This document shows positions 21,931 through 32,222 of a stretch of 64,000 nt of DNA, one piece after another (position 1 is the stretch's first letter; the number at the start of each line of letters is the position of its first letter). The notes below the pieces were generated by a model. It was not told the origin of the DNA, ran no database searches, and saw only the letters and a program-made list of their open reading frames with translations. The DNA comes from Narthecium ossifragum (lineage: Eukaryota > Streptophyta > Magnoliopsida > Dioscoreales > Nartheciaceae), in the NCBI GenBank assembly GCA_963920575.1, contig OY986971.1, positions 11,348,779 through 11,412,778 on the forward strand, read 5' to 3'. A program made the position numbers and the translations under genes.

Positions 21931-24354
21931 TCAGTTCTGAACTTTTGGTTTCGTAAGTGGCGATCTCATTTCCCGGAGTTTGCGCTCTTGACAAAGCATC
22001 TTTGCAAACCTACAAGACAAGGTTCGCAAAAATCTCTTAGGGCAAAAGATCTATGAAGTAGTATATGAAATCATTGAAATCAATTACACATGTATTAAGA
22101 TATCTCAGCACGATTTTTCTATCATCTAGGTAGATATAGAAGTTATTGCCGAGAACCTCACCTTCTAAGAGCTTGCTCGTTACTTTCTTTTCCTGCAGGC
22201 TGACAAAAACCAGTGTCCAGATTTATCTTTGACACAGGTTTCTTCAGTAAGTCTTCGCCAACTTTAACAAGGCTCTCCAAGTTCTTTTGTGTTGATATGT
22301 CAACTGAAGATACTGTCCCACTTAAGGTATCATCCTACAATAGCAAAAGAAATGTCACATATGGAATCCCTTAATATTAACAAATTAATGCTCTGCATGC
22401 GATACCAATATGTACAAGATACTCTTGACCATATGAAAAAAACAGAGAGTGGTTTAAAAGATGCACTGAAAGACTACCTGAATTCTGAGATAATTAGATT
22501 CAGAATGCAGAGCTTGAAAAACTGCAGATAAATGGATGTCAACCATATCACTGCTTGCATTACTGAAGGCATCAATCACTGGAGTTGATCCTTGATTGAC
22601 CAACCAGTCAAGAAGTCCCCATTTCCTTGCCTTATTAGCATCAAACTTCTCTTCGTTCTTTGCGTTTCCTGTTCCTAATGAGATGACCAAAAACTTCCCA
22701 AAGTCCATTGGTTTAATTGGGAAGAAATAGGGATTCCCAGCGAAAATTTGTTTGGTAACCTCCCCCATTGCTACCAGTGCCTACAATATTGTGACAACCA
22801 AAGTTCAGTACGGCAAATACGCCATTAAAAAATCGAAGAAATATTACCCAAATCTTCACTGGGATTAATGGTGGAGAGGTGAATGAAGGAGAGGAGGGTG
22901 GAGGAGGAGTTGAGGGTGAGGGAGATAGAGAGTGGTGGTGATGGTGGTGGTTGCCGACGAGGTCGCCGGAGGTGAACGGGCGGCGGCAATGGCGACGTTT
23001 GATTAGCTGCATCAACTGATGCAATACACACTAATCAAACAGAAAATGAGATAATGTTGTATCAGTTGATACAAGCAACCAAACACTTGTTGTTTTGGTT
23101 GCTGGTATCAACTGATGCAGCATCAACTGATGCATTGCATCAACTGATGCATTGCATCAACTGATGCAATGCATCAGAGCAACCAAACACCCCCTTAATT
23201 GGGAAGAAATCGGGATTCCCAGCGAAAATTTGTTTGGTAACCTCCCTCATTGCTACCAGTGCCTACAATATTGTGACAACCAAAGTTCAGTACGGCAAAT
23301 ACACCATTAAAAAATCGAAGAAATATTAGCAAATGCCATGCTATCATAACGGATTATTAGCTGCCACACCACCATCGATAAGATTAAACTCCCTGACTAT
23401 TCCATCGGAGTTTCTGGTTTGAAAATAATGAGCAGGAAGGTAAGTTGGCGCGGCTGAGGTGCTTATGCATATGTCCGATAGTTTAGCATCCATGCCAGTA
23501 TTTTGCTTTGCCTAGATCAAATCAAGAATTTTTGTTTTTATTAGCATTATAGATACAGTACTAATTGTTAAACTTGTGAGAAATAATTGCGCACCTTATA
23601 TGTGGAGAAAATGATAGGCTGTAGCTCCTTAATGTCAAATGTTGGTATGGCAACATTTGTCAATGTTTGGTGCAGCTTTAAATCTCCCAAGCTTTGTTCG
23701 ATGAGTTGATGAAGATATTTGCCATCATATTTAGGTCCATTGAGCATCTTCAAGAGCTGGAGGGCTCCAAGAGACATCCTATACAAGACAGTAAACTCAA
23801 GTAATTAAGTAACCTAACCATAAAATTTGTTTCAGCTAAAAACAAATTAAGCACATAATTAGTATGAAGAACAAAAAGTATGTTCATGCATGTTTCGTAC
23901 CCTGGTTGAGGGAAAATCTTAGGACAGTGCTCTAGATAGAAATCCTTGAGGTCCTTAGCTGCGTAGAGCGGGCGATTGTTCTCATTAGGCGCAGTTAACA
24001 TTGCAGTAACAAGACCTCCAGTGCTTGTCCCGGCAACTACATCAAAGTAGTCTGCAAGCCTTGCATCCTCTCCATCAAGTTCCTGCATGCACCAGATATC
24101 TTCTTTTAGAACTAAAGCTTATATTAATATTACTTTGAATTAATGCAAATTTCCAGTAGGCGATTCTTTCATATATTGCCATAAGTTTAGATGGAAGATG
24201 ACTGTGTACGTACCTGAAGCTGAGCCTCCAAGAAGGCGAGGATGGTGGCCGGAATGAGCCCGCGGATCCCTCCTCCATCGATGCTCAGAATGGTCACCAG
24301 ATTCCCGTACGTAGGAGGCTGGATCCTGTTTATATCAGTCATAGATCTCTCCAT
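21931..24354 (-). pseudogene. Patatin-like phospholipase gene, seven exons, probably inactivated by a splice-donor change
   Basis: Exons on the minus strand: 24214-24354, 23901-24082, 23595-23778, 23350-23511, 22478-22780, 22162-22334 and 21931-22009. They sum to 1224 bp (407 residues plus stop), the normal size of plant patatin-like proteins, with matching phases and GT-AG sites elsewhere. Such enzymes are lipid acyl hydrolases acting on membrane glycerolipids. Oxyanion loop DGGGIRG is in exon 1, nucleophile elbow GTSTG in exon 2, and catalytic Asp in DGGVAANNP at the end of exon 4. No signal peptide is evident. Odd: intron 4 begins TTATGA, so the donor +1 base is T, and reading through meets a stop after one codon. 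The same intron carries an insertion with a duplicated piece of exon 5. All other sites are clean, so the loss looks recent, if it is a loss. Confidence 0.88.
22712..23329. repeat. Insertion in intron 4 flanked by a 136-bp direct duplication of the intron 4/exon 5 border
   Basis: Bases 22712-22847 and 23194-23329 are near-identical copies spanning the splice acceptor and first 20-odd codons of exon 5 of the patatin-like gene. Between them lies about 346 bp of foreign DNA. Its left part is purine-rich. Its right part has several copies of the dyad GCATCAACTGATGC and ends in GCAACCAAACACCCCC, an end typical of plant TIR MITEs. Without the insertion the native intron would be only about 87 bp. 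Confidence 0.8.
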
Positions 24355-24520
24355 CGATGATGAAGTTAAGCGAGTAGTCGATGAATAGCAGAAGCTAGAG
24401 AGAAGGGAAACAAATAGAGAGCTGGCAAGCAGGAGACAAATAAGGCCTAATTAAGTTGTAGGTTGCTGCGAATTGTGATATGAAGCTCATGAGCGAATCC
24501 AGTATTTATAGAGCTCCTTA
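24355..24520 (-). promoter_or_regulatory. Likely promoter and 5' UTR of the patatin-like gene
   Basis: A minus-strand TATA box, CTATAAATACT, lies at 24501-24511, about 147-157 bases upstream of the ATG at 24354. A start of transcription near 24475 would give a 5' UTR of about 120 bases. Confidence 0.65.
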
Positions 24521-25039
24521 CGACTAAGTACCATAGGTAAAGATCTTTCTTGCTAGATTTTTTCAAGTCAAAGTTTAGATGATTCCATGTTCAAGCTTCG
24601 GTAAGCCGCCATTGAATCAGTCATTATTCCAGGTGCTTCAATGGGCTTAATTAATTAATGGTCTAAGTTGGGCAAACATTGGCTTTGTTAATTGAATCAG
24701 TCTTTGTTCAAGGTGCTTCAATATAGCTTAATTATTTAATGGTCTAAGTTGGGTAAGCATTGGCTTTATTGCTAGAAACGTGGTGCATGTACTTAATTAA
24801 TTCACATTAAACTAGGGGAAGAGATAAGTTAGTACATGTGTAGTTTGGCAAGTGAATAGCTTGAAACGTGGTGAATATATATACTTGATTCTCTTTAATC
24901 CCGATTAGATATATTAAGGGTTTTTTTCCCATGAGTTGAGCAAGTAGTTCAAGGAATTACATCATCATCTTCTCCGATGCCTATGGCCCATCAGCCATAG
25001 ACGCAACAAAACCGTGCCCCAAACATCCGGCACCACTTA
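24521..25039. other. Intergenic DNA with an imperfect tandem duplication
   Basis: No gene seen. At about 24613-24775 a unit of roughly 80-105 bases is repeated twice, sharing GAATCAGTC, AGGTGCTTCAAT and TGGTCTAAGTTGGG. The rest is AT-rich upstream DNA of the patatin-like gene. Confidence 0.6.
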
Positions 25040-25464
25040 AACTCCGTTTGGTCGTGCATTGTGCTTTATATGACTGAGCTATGATTCGGTGTGTTTGTAA
25101 ACTGTGATAAGCTGCAGTGCGATAACAACTGAAAAACTATTTGGCATATAACATTAATATTTATGATAGAAACGTGTGTTCATAAAGTTTATTGTTTGGA
25201 TGTGTATGTAGTCTCGACCATGATGTAGTCAAAACAATAGTTTTTTCATTCAAAAATCAGTTCAAATTTTGTTTCTATATTTTTTACGCAGCAAACAAGG
25301 TACGACCGAATAAAAGTACCTATAAATTGCTTCGCCTTTAATGCGGTTTAAATGTGGTCCCCACCAGTATACGTTACTTTTCAAATGAAGTTATTTTGAA
25401 CGCAGTTGTGTTCGATAAAAAAAAAGTGCATTTGAGCATCACAAATGCACTATCAAACAGACCC
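25040..25464. mobile_element. Tourist-like (PIF/Harbinger) MITE
   Basis: 425 bp with imperfect inverted ends (AACTCCGTTTGGTCGTGCA against GGGTCTGTTTGATAGTGCA) and a TTA target duplication at 25037-25039 and 25465-25467. No coding capacity. Family call rests on the TTA duplication and the terminal word. Confidence 0.6.
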
Positions 25465-25617
25465 TTAGCAACCTTATCCACTTTAACTAAACAAGATGTG
25501 CTATGGGAATTATAAGAAACAACACGTGTGAGGGTGGCGTTGATCATGAACCAAAGCCAAGGTTAAAGAGTCAATGACAAAACAACTAAAAATAGAAACC
25601 ATGCCAACTACAAAATA

Positions 25618-25719
25618 TCATTTGAGCGTGCTATTCAGATTGCAGGTGAGCTTGGCTGTGTGAAAGTGATTTTGGAATATGATAGTTCTTTTCTTATTGG
25701 ATGCATCAATGGTCGGTTG
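25618..25719 (+). pseudogene. RNase-H-like (RVT_3) gene fragment, left part
   Basis: A plus-strand reading gives AIQIAGELGCVKVILEYDSS, like the second half of the RNase-H-like domain found in plant LINE tails and in stand-alone RVT_3 proteins. It continues in frame at 28125 once solo LTR I and one target copy are removed. The beginning of the domain is missing. Confidence 0.65.
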
Positions 25720-28119
25720 TGTGAGGATCTGTCCCTCTATTCCTGTAGCTCGTTGTTGACCACAAGAGCAATTTGGTAAATTGCGCCTCGTCGGTTAGTT
25801 TCTCACCCGTGTGCACACACTGACCTTGTTTGGTGTTAGTGCTTGTTTAGAATGGTTAGGTGGACCTGGGATTGGAAGATCCCAGCTCGGGCGCGCAGAA
25901 GCCTGTTTTTCGGCTGCTAGCGGCCCGTGAGCGATCGATCGCTCCTTGGAGCGATCGATCAGACTCGGGTCGGTGGCTTTTCTGCTTCGAGAGGACGGTC
26001 GCCGTTGGCCGTCGCTCTTTCCTGTCAAAAGGGGAGGACTTTCCCTCATCTCATTCCCCTTTTCCTCGGCCTTCCCGGCTTTCCCTAGCCTTTTCTCCCT
26101 CTTTTCTTCCTCTCCTTCTCCTGCTTCTTCTTCCTTCCTTCTCTTCTTCCCGCTGAGCTCTGTTTCTTCCCCTGTTTTCCAACAACACCTTCTTTCCCAC
26201 CGTTCTCCCTCCTCCGGCCACCGTTTTGAGTGTTTGAATGCTCGTTGGAACTGTGGCGGCATGAGGAAGATCCCTGGTGTGGCTGGGAGCTGGGTTGGTG
26301 ACTGGTTTGCGGGGAATCAGCCGAGGATTGCGTTTCCGGTAGGTGTTCTACCTACGTGAGTTGTTTAATAGGTTTCTCTTAATCTAGCCGTTTGATCTTG
26401 TTGTTCTTTGTATTTTTGGATTCCTCTTACTTAGTAGAATTTCTGGTATAAGTTTCATAAGCTTTGGTTGAGATTTTAGTAAGATTTATGCATGTTTAAT
26501 CTCGGATTTTCCGGTTTCTGCTGTTCTTAAAGAACAACCGGCTTGCGGCGAGTTTTTCGATCAGTACGTGCATGTTCTTGGGTTGTGATGACCATAAGAG
26601 TTGTAGATCTCTGCGTTATTTCTCAAACCCAACTGATTTAATAATTTACTGATTTTCCTACAATTTGTTGTGAATTTATTATTGGAGGGCTGCGTTGCAG
26701 CAAGTAATTGGTAAGTTAGTTGATTAGCGGTTTTCATTAGTGTTTTCCCGTTAATCTAGCCGTTGGATGATTCTGGATTTTGGATATGTTGATCCTGGCA
26801 TATAGATCTACTGAAAGCTAGGTTGGATCCTGAATCTGACGTCGGTTGGATGTCGGATCGACGGGTCAACTAGCTGCTATGTAGAGAATGGTTTCTTGTT
26901 CTTGGGCTTTCCGAGTTCGATCGATCCAAGGACAAGTTGGATCGATCGGACTGCAGGTTGGATCGATCGGACTGCAAGTGGGATCGATCGGACTGTAAGT
27001 TGGATCGATCGGACTGCAAGTAGGATTGATCCATGGGTATGTTGGATCGATCCAGGTTGCACCCAAGATGGCCTATTCACTGAGGGCAAGTCGGATCGAT
27101 CCATGGGTATGTTTGGATCGATCCAGTGTTTCCCAAGAACAGTGTCTGAGGGTAGCAGAGAACGGCATGATATAAACTGTTGTTTGTTACCGCTTTGTGG
27201 TTGAACCTGGAGTGTGATGACTACCGGGATTGTGTAGAATAAATGGGATGATTGTATGCCCTTTATCGCTTTGTGGTTAATCGAGGGAGTCATGAACCCT
27301 CGGGAATGTTTAGTATAAATGGGCCATAGATTGTGCCTTTGATTGTTGCTTGTTTATACTGTTGCATGCATTGTTGATTGTGCATTAGATGCCTAGGGTT
27401 TGACTGTAGTGCTGTTAGTCTGCTGTTTGGGGTCTTGTTAGCTCTGTCGCTTTGAGTGCTAAGAGTTGGTTGTCACAACCACGGTTGTTCCGCCAAGTGT
27501 AGAGGTCCCGCTTGGAGAAGGGTATCCTACATATATCGTCATGTCCATCCTGTGTCAGGGAATGTCGGAGAAAGTCCACCCTTAAATAGTGGTTGTCAGA
27601 TGACGTACTTTGGACAGGTGACTTTCGGGTTATTGACGGGATTTATGGGGTCCTTGGCAGGCCTCAGTACTTGGCACAGAGTTAGTTCAGTTGCAGTTTC
27701 CCCTTGCTTGTGTGTGTCATAGAGTAGAACCCTACTGAGTTTAGTGCTCACTCCTACCCGTGCGGCGTTTGCAGGTGCAGGTACCAGTTCTCCTTCGGTG
27801 GGCCCCAGTTGCTCATCCTGCAGTGGCGCGACGACATCAGGGCATGTTTGAGGGCCAGGATGGTTTTTGCCGTGCTTTTCAGGAGACTACTGATGATGTA
27901 ACTCTTTGAATTTTATACATCTTTTGTACATGAGGACTGGTTTATGTAAATCTTAATGTAACTCTATTTTATGTACAGTTTTGTAATAATAGGAGTTATT
28001 AGATTTACTTCTGTCCTCTGACTGCTTGTTATAACTGTTTCCGCCAGTTGTTGTTAGTAGATGTAGGAATCCCCCCTCGTGTCCCGGTCCGGAAGGGTTT
28101 TCTGGGCCGAGGCGCGACA
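25720..28119 (+). mobile_element. Solo LTR I, chromovirus group
   Basis: 2400 bp, TGTGAGGATC to GGCGCGACA, with target duplication GGTTG at 25715-25719 and 28120-28124. Related to LTRs B, E and K by shared blocks: the AAATTGC dyad near 25770, a GC- and CT-rich leader (26030-26280), a GGTAGG hairpin (26337-26353), hairpins next to ATAAA (27213-27315) and TTTGCAGGTGCAGG near 27768. No internal sequence, so a product of LTR-LTR recombination. Confidence 0.9.
26917..27124. repeat. GATCGATC tandem cluster in solo LTR I
   Basis: Seven or more sites, several in tandem units of about 24-25 bases of the form GTTGGATCGATCGGACTGCA. Two further sites lie at 25935-25960. Confidence 0.9.
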
Positions 28120-28124
28120 GGTTG

Positions 28125-28334
28125 TCTTGGGCGATGGATTTTTATAATATTTTGAGAGATATCTGTAGCATCTCAGCATGTTTTGGCACAACCATCTTTA
28201 GATATGTGCATCGAGACCTGGTGGGACAAGTGGATCGGCTGGCTGGCCTAGGTAGAGTTCATCACTGGTCTCGTTCTTGGGTCTTTCCCCTTGAATCTGA
28301 GATAGCAGGGGATTTTCCTCTTGATATCTAATTT
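28125..28334 (+). pseudogene. RNase-H-like (RVT_3) gene fragment, right part
   Basis: Reads SWAMDFYNILRDICSI, then IFRYVHRDL and DRLAGLGR, matching the end of the RVT_3 domain (the histidine and ADRLA-type motif). A stop follows at about 28329. The T-rich sequence after it would suit a LINE or gene 3' UTR. RNase H cuts RNA in RNA-DNA hybrids; this copy is a broken fragment. Confidence 0.65.
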
Positions 28335-28541
28335 TGTTGGCATTTGGAGTTGTGTAGTAGGTGTTGTATTTCCTAGAGTGGTTTGGTTGGTTTGTTTTTT
28401 GACAGTACAGGTTGGTTCTCATAATTTTGGATTGATTTGTATACTTGTTGATATAATGGAGGTGATATGCTCGTTAATGTATGGTTCTAACTAACATTTT
28501 TGATCCTATATAAACTCTACCAAGCTTGCAGGCTCAATTGC
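28335..28541. other. Non-coding DNA after the RVT_3 fragment
   Basis: T/G-rich and without open frames of note. Possibly a LINE 3' UTR; nothing else seen. Confidence 0.4.
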
Positions 28542-28550
28542 TAAAAAAAG

Positions 28551-30021
28551 GGCTTTTTACATATTTCTCCTTCAAAAGTTTCTAAATATCATAATTACCC
28601 CTATATTATTTCAGCTTACTAATATACCCTTAAAATCTAGAAAATTGCTTAAACCTAATTATGGTGTAAATCTAATTAGGATGGGCAAAATTACTTAATT
28701 GCATATGCCTATATGGTTTAACATTAAACATACTCCTCCTTCTCCGGCGGAGTCTTCCTCCCTGAGCATTGGCAAGTGTGCCTCCGTCGGCAACCTCACC
28801 TTCGATATCGCTCGAATCATGTCCAAGCTCCTCCACCTCTAGTGGTCCCTCTATGATCTATAGCTGTCACGGTCCACCATTAGGCGATCGCACTACACAA
28901 GTCCGGAAGGTGATCTCTGATGATGAACTTTCCTCCTCGACATCACCGGGATGAACTGGGGACTCCAGATCGTTGTCGTCGACTGCGGTGCTCAAGTGAA
29001 ATGTGGTTGGCGAAGACGTTGGAGAACAAAGCCAATGAGGGCTTATGGTGAGGCTGGCGGAGTAGGGAGGAGGTCTTCCTGGTTGGAGAGATGGCGGTGA
29101 CCTCGGTAGGAAGTGGTGGTGGAGATGGCCGGCGAGAAAGAGTGGAGCGGAACCTACAGGCTTGGAGCTCGAGGAGATCAGAGTGGAGAGGACACCGACG
29201 TGGCCACAGCTTGTGGGGTCAAGCTCGGTGGCCTACGCTGTTTCGGCGACGGCAGCGCCTCGCTGAAGGTTCATCACCACAGCAATCTGGAGACTTCAGG
29301 CGGATCAGGGGTGGCGCCTGATGCTCAGGGAAGAGAGCCGGAGGTCTTGGTCGGCATCGTACTGATGGAATGAAGTGGGGGTGAAGGGAGTCGGGGCCGA
29401 TGATCCTGGTATCTTCCGTCTGTCGAAGCAAATGCCAGCTTGTGAGATTAACCGGGCCGGAGTCGTTGGTGAGTTTGGCTGTCCGGGATTGATAGGGAGC
29501 AGAGCATCATGTGAGGGAGTAGAGGGGGGCGGCGCGGCGGATCTGGGGCGCTTGAGGCGGCGAGGATGGTGGCTGCCGGTGTGCTTGGCGGCATCGATGT
29601 TGGATGGAGTTGATGGCAGTGGAGTTGTGAGTGACGAAGAATGACACCAGTGAAGGAGAGAGGTCGCGGTGGCAGCGCTCTTGCGCTTGGTCGGCGGTGG
29701 CCTGGTAGGGAAAGAAGAAGGGTCCGGAAAGGTGGAGGGGGGAGGTGTAGCCTTGCGGCTTGACCGGAATCAGATGGAGAGAAGGAAGAAAGCAACGGAG
29801 CCCTTGGCGAGGTGGCCATGATGATCTAAGCTAGGGGCATATATGTCTTTTTACAAATCACCCTTAACAGTGTTAAGAATATTCCCTCCAGATTCGCCGG
29901 CAAGTAACCCAAGGGGTAGCTTTACGTATTTTTCAAGTTTTCAAGGGTACGTTAGTAAGCTGAAAAAATGTAAGGATAATTATGATATTTAGAAACTTTT
30001 GAAGGAAAAATATGTAAAAAA
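28551..30021. mobile_element. Pack-MULE-like element with captured gene fragment
   Basis: 1471 bp. Long terminal inverted repeats of about 80-100 bases: the left CTTTTTACATATTTCTCC and AAGTTTCTAAATATCATAAT words recur inverted at the right end. Flanks give a near 9-bp duplication (TAAAAAAAG at 28542-28550, TAAAAAAAA at 30022-30030). Inside is a GC-rich block (28740-29830) unlike the AT-rich ends. This is the shape of a Pack-MULE. No transposase. Confidence 0.7.
28765..28945 (+). pseudogene. Captured fragment resembling a DUF3475/DUF668 (PSI-like) gene
   Basis: One plus-strand frame reads VGNLTFDIARIMSKLLHL, a stop, WSLYDL, and further on KVISDDE. This resembles the N-terminal DUF3475 region of plant PSK SIMULATOR-like proteins (an A/E-V-A...MSKL..LW.SL core, then VRKLVSDD). 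Two in-frame stops and no start in context show it is a fragment. Identification is from memory of the family pattern. Confidence 0.5.
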
Positions 30022-30030
30022 TAAAAAAAA

Positions 30031-30616
30031 TTAAGACATAAACTTCTTTTTAGTAAAGGAAATTTAGACACATGACACTATTGCGGCGCCGTTGATCATG
30101 AACTTTTAACATGACCAAATTCTATTGTTGAGGTCAATCAGACTGCACGTGAACCTGTTTATCTAGACCACAAGCATATCAATGTCTAATAAGTTAACAA
30201 GTTGCACCAAACTAAAGGATACATGCACCACCTTGCTTGTTTCATTACCATTAACCGCACCTTCATGGAACGCCTCCATGGAAAGGACAGCCAATATGAA
30301 ACATTCACTATATTTAAAATTTGCCATACATATGGTTGATATATATACCCAGCAAGCCTAATTTAGACTATGACTGTTCCATTCAAGAAATTAACACGCA
30401 TATGTAGCGTTAAGAGCGTTGAGGGTGTGGAACGACTGATTCAATTGCTGCTTGTATTCCTGTGCGGCTTGGAATGGTTTTAATTAGACTTACACTGGAA
30501 CGATGCAAAAGTGTTCTTTATCGTGTGTGGACCCAAATTGTTGTCACCCCAATTTTGTGTTTGAGTATTTTACGTTTTAAATGTACTTATTTATTATACT
30601 TACAAAACAGTGTCAA
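30031..30616. other. Non-coding AT-rich DNA
   Basis: No gene or clear repeat found. The words GCGGCGCCGTTGATCATGAAC (near 30084) and GTGGCGTTGATCATGAACC (near 25533) are alike, hinting at an old dispersed repeat. Confidence 0.4.
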
Positions 30617-30625
30617 TTTTATTTT

Positions 30626-32026
30626 GGGATTTTACCATATGTGCCCCTAAGAACCTGCTATGTTACATATGTACCATTACATTCTTCCATATTACACATA
30701 CCGCTACAAACATCGAAAAAATTTGAAACATACCACTACGTCCTCACGGTGTTAAAAGAGCCCAGTAAAATCACCATTTTGTCATTTATTCATATTTATT
30801 AAGATTTAGGTCATAAGGGTAGGTTAAGGTTAAAATGATCATTTTACATTGCTTTTTAACACCGTGAGGATGGAGGGGTATGTTTTTAATTTTTTCAAAG
30901 TCTGTAGGAGCATATATATAATATAGAAGAATGCATGTGTATATATGTAATAGGCTAAAATATGTGTTTCATCCCTGAGGTTTCTGACAAGTTTTAATAA
31001 AGTCCCTATACTTTAAAAATTCTCGATTGAATGATTGGGTTTTTTGAACCGGGCTCAATCATGTCCCTCCGTCCACTCGCCATCCGCCAACTAACTGCGG
31101 CTCGGCCCAAACCGACCCGTCCCCGGTCACATGCCTTTTCACCTCATATTCGCGCCAAAGGGTGGGTTCCTCGTAAACTCAACCCAAATATCCCAAACCC
31201 ACGATCGGTGACGTTTTTGCCTGATCGTCTCGTCCTCTCTTTGAATATCCGGCAATCTAGGGTTTGAAGGGTTTGATCCCGGCTAGGTTCCAAGGTTCCA
31301 TTTGAGTGTGGTTCCAAGCTTCCATTGATCGTGGATGATCAGGTAGATTCACCTTCGAGGTTCCAAGGTTCCATTTGAGGTTGACGACTCTCTCTAGGAA
31401 GGTACGCATCTCCTGTTTTTTATGCATTGTTAATATAACACCCAATGTCCTGTCAACCGTATGCATTGCCATTAGGGGTAATGTTTTGCTTTTGGGGGGA
31501 CCAAGGAATCAGGGGACCCATTTTTCATTATCGGGGGGGTGGGGGGGGGGGGACCAAGGGACCATTTAAAGATTAGGGTTGTTTCTGTTATGTGTGACAT
31601 GAGCACTTACTATGTCTTCTTTGTGGTCCATTATATGTTTTTTATTAGCTAGCAGCATGGGCATAGATCTCAACCCCTAACTGGATCACTCAGCTCAGAC
31701 TGAGTTTGAAGAAGATGACATGAAGACGACGGTGAGAGAAACCACGGTCACTTAACTAAGATCAGAGCACGTGCTTTGCACGTGGCCTGGTCCATTGGCC
31801 GGTTTGTCAGTCAGGGCTCGGTTTGGGCCGAGCTGACGTTATTTGGCGGACGGCAACTGGACGGAGGGACATGATTGAGCCCGGTTCGAAAAACCTAAGG
31901 ATTCAATTGGGAATTTTTAATGTATAGGGACTTTATAAAAACTTGTGAGAAACCTCATGGACTAAACGCATATTTTAGCTTATGTAATATAGCAAGTTTT
32001 CATGAACACACATGTAAAAGAAACCC
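30626..32026. mobile_element. MULE-type MITE, interrupted by a second MULE
   Basis: Native length about 364 bp (30626-30952 plus 31990-32026). Long inverted ends (GGGATTTTACCATATGTG against GGGTTTCTTTTACATGTG, with good match extending over 100 bases) and a 9-bp duplication TTTTATTTT at 30617-30625 and 32027-32035. Contains the inverted word CTCACGGTGTTAAAA twice. Its right arm was hit by the element at 30953. Confidence 0.8.
30953..31980. mobile_element. Non-autonomous MULE nested in the MITE
   Basis: 1028 bp with terminal inverted repeats of about 165 bases (GGCTAAAATATGTGTTTCAT at the left; AGCTAAAATATGCGTTTAGT as reverse complement of the right) and a perfect 9-bp duplication TATGTAATA at 30944-30952 and 31981-31989. 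The interior has no transposase. It includes a repeated GGTTCCAAGGTTCCATTTGA word and a G-rich run at 31534-31552. Confidence 0.88.
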
Positions 32027-32035
32027 TTTTATTTT

Positions 32036-32182
32036 TTGTAACAAAACAAACTGAAATTATTTTTCTCCACAGAGGAATCTCTTGTGTCTCTTTTCTTCTT
32101 TGTTTTTGGCTTTTTGTTCTTTCGTTCATTAGTTACTCGATCTAAGGGGAGTATCTAGCACATACTCTAAGAGACCCCAACA
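32036..32182 (+). mobile_element. Remnant of a Ty1/copia 5' LTR
   Basis: The sequence before the copia primer site ends GAGACCCCAACA, a plausible LTR end. Its 5' boundary is not visible, as MITE sequence directly precedes it. Confidence 0.5.
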
Positions 32183-32184
32183 AT

Positions 32185-32197
32185 TGGTATCAGGAGC
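32185..32197 (+). other. Primer-binding site of the copia fragment
   Basis: TGGTATCAGGAGC, the usual copia-type Met-tRNA site, just before the gag remnant. Confidence 0.75.
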
Positions 32198-32222
32198 ATA
32201 GGTTCATGGGTGATCGAGAACG

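Noticed and set aside
29448..29819. Pro/Leu/Ser-rich 123-residue frame on the minus strand
   Set aside because: Lies in the GC-rich core of a Pack-MULE, low complexity, no recognisable domain or splice context.
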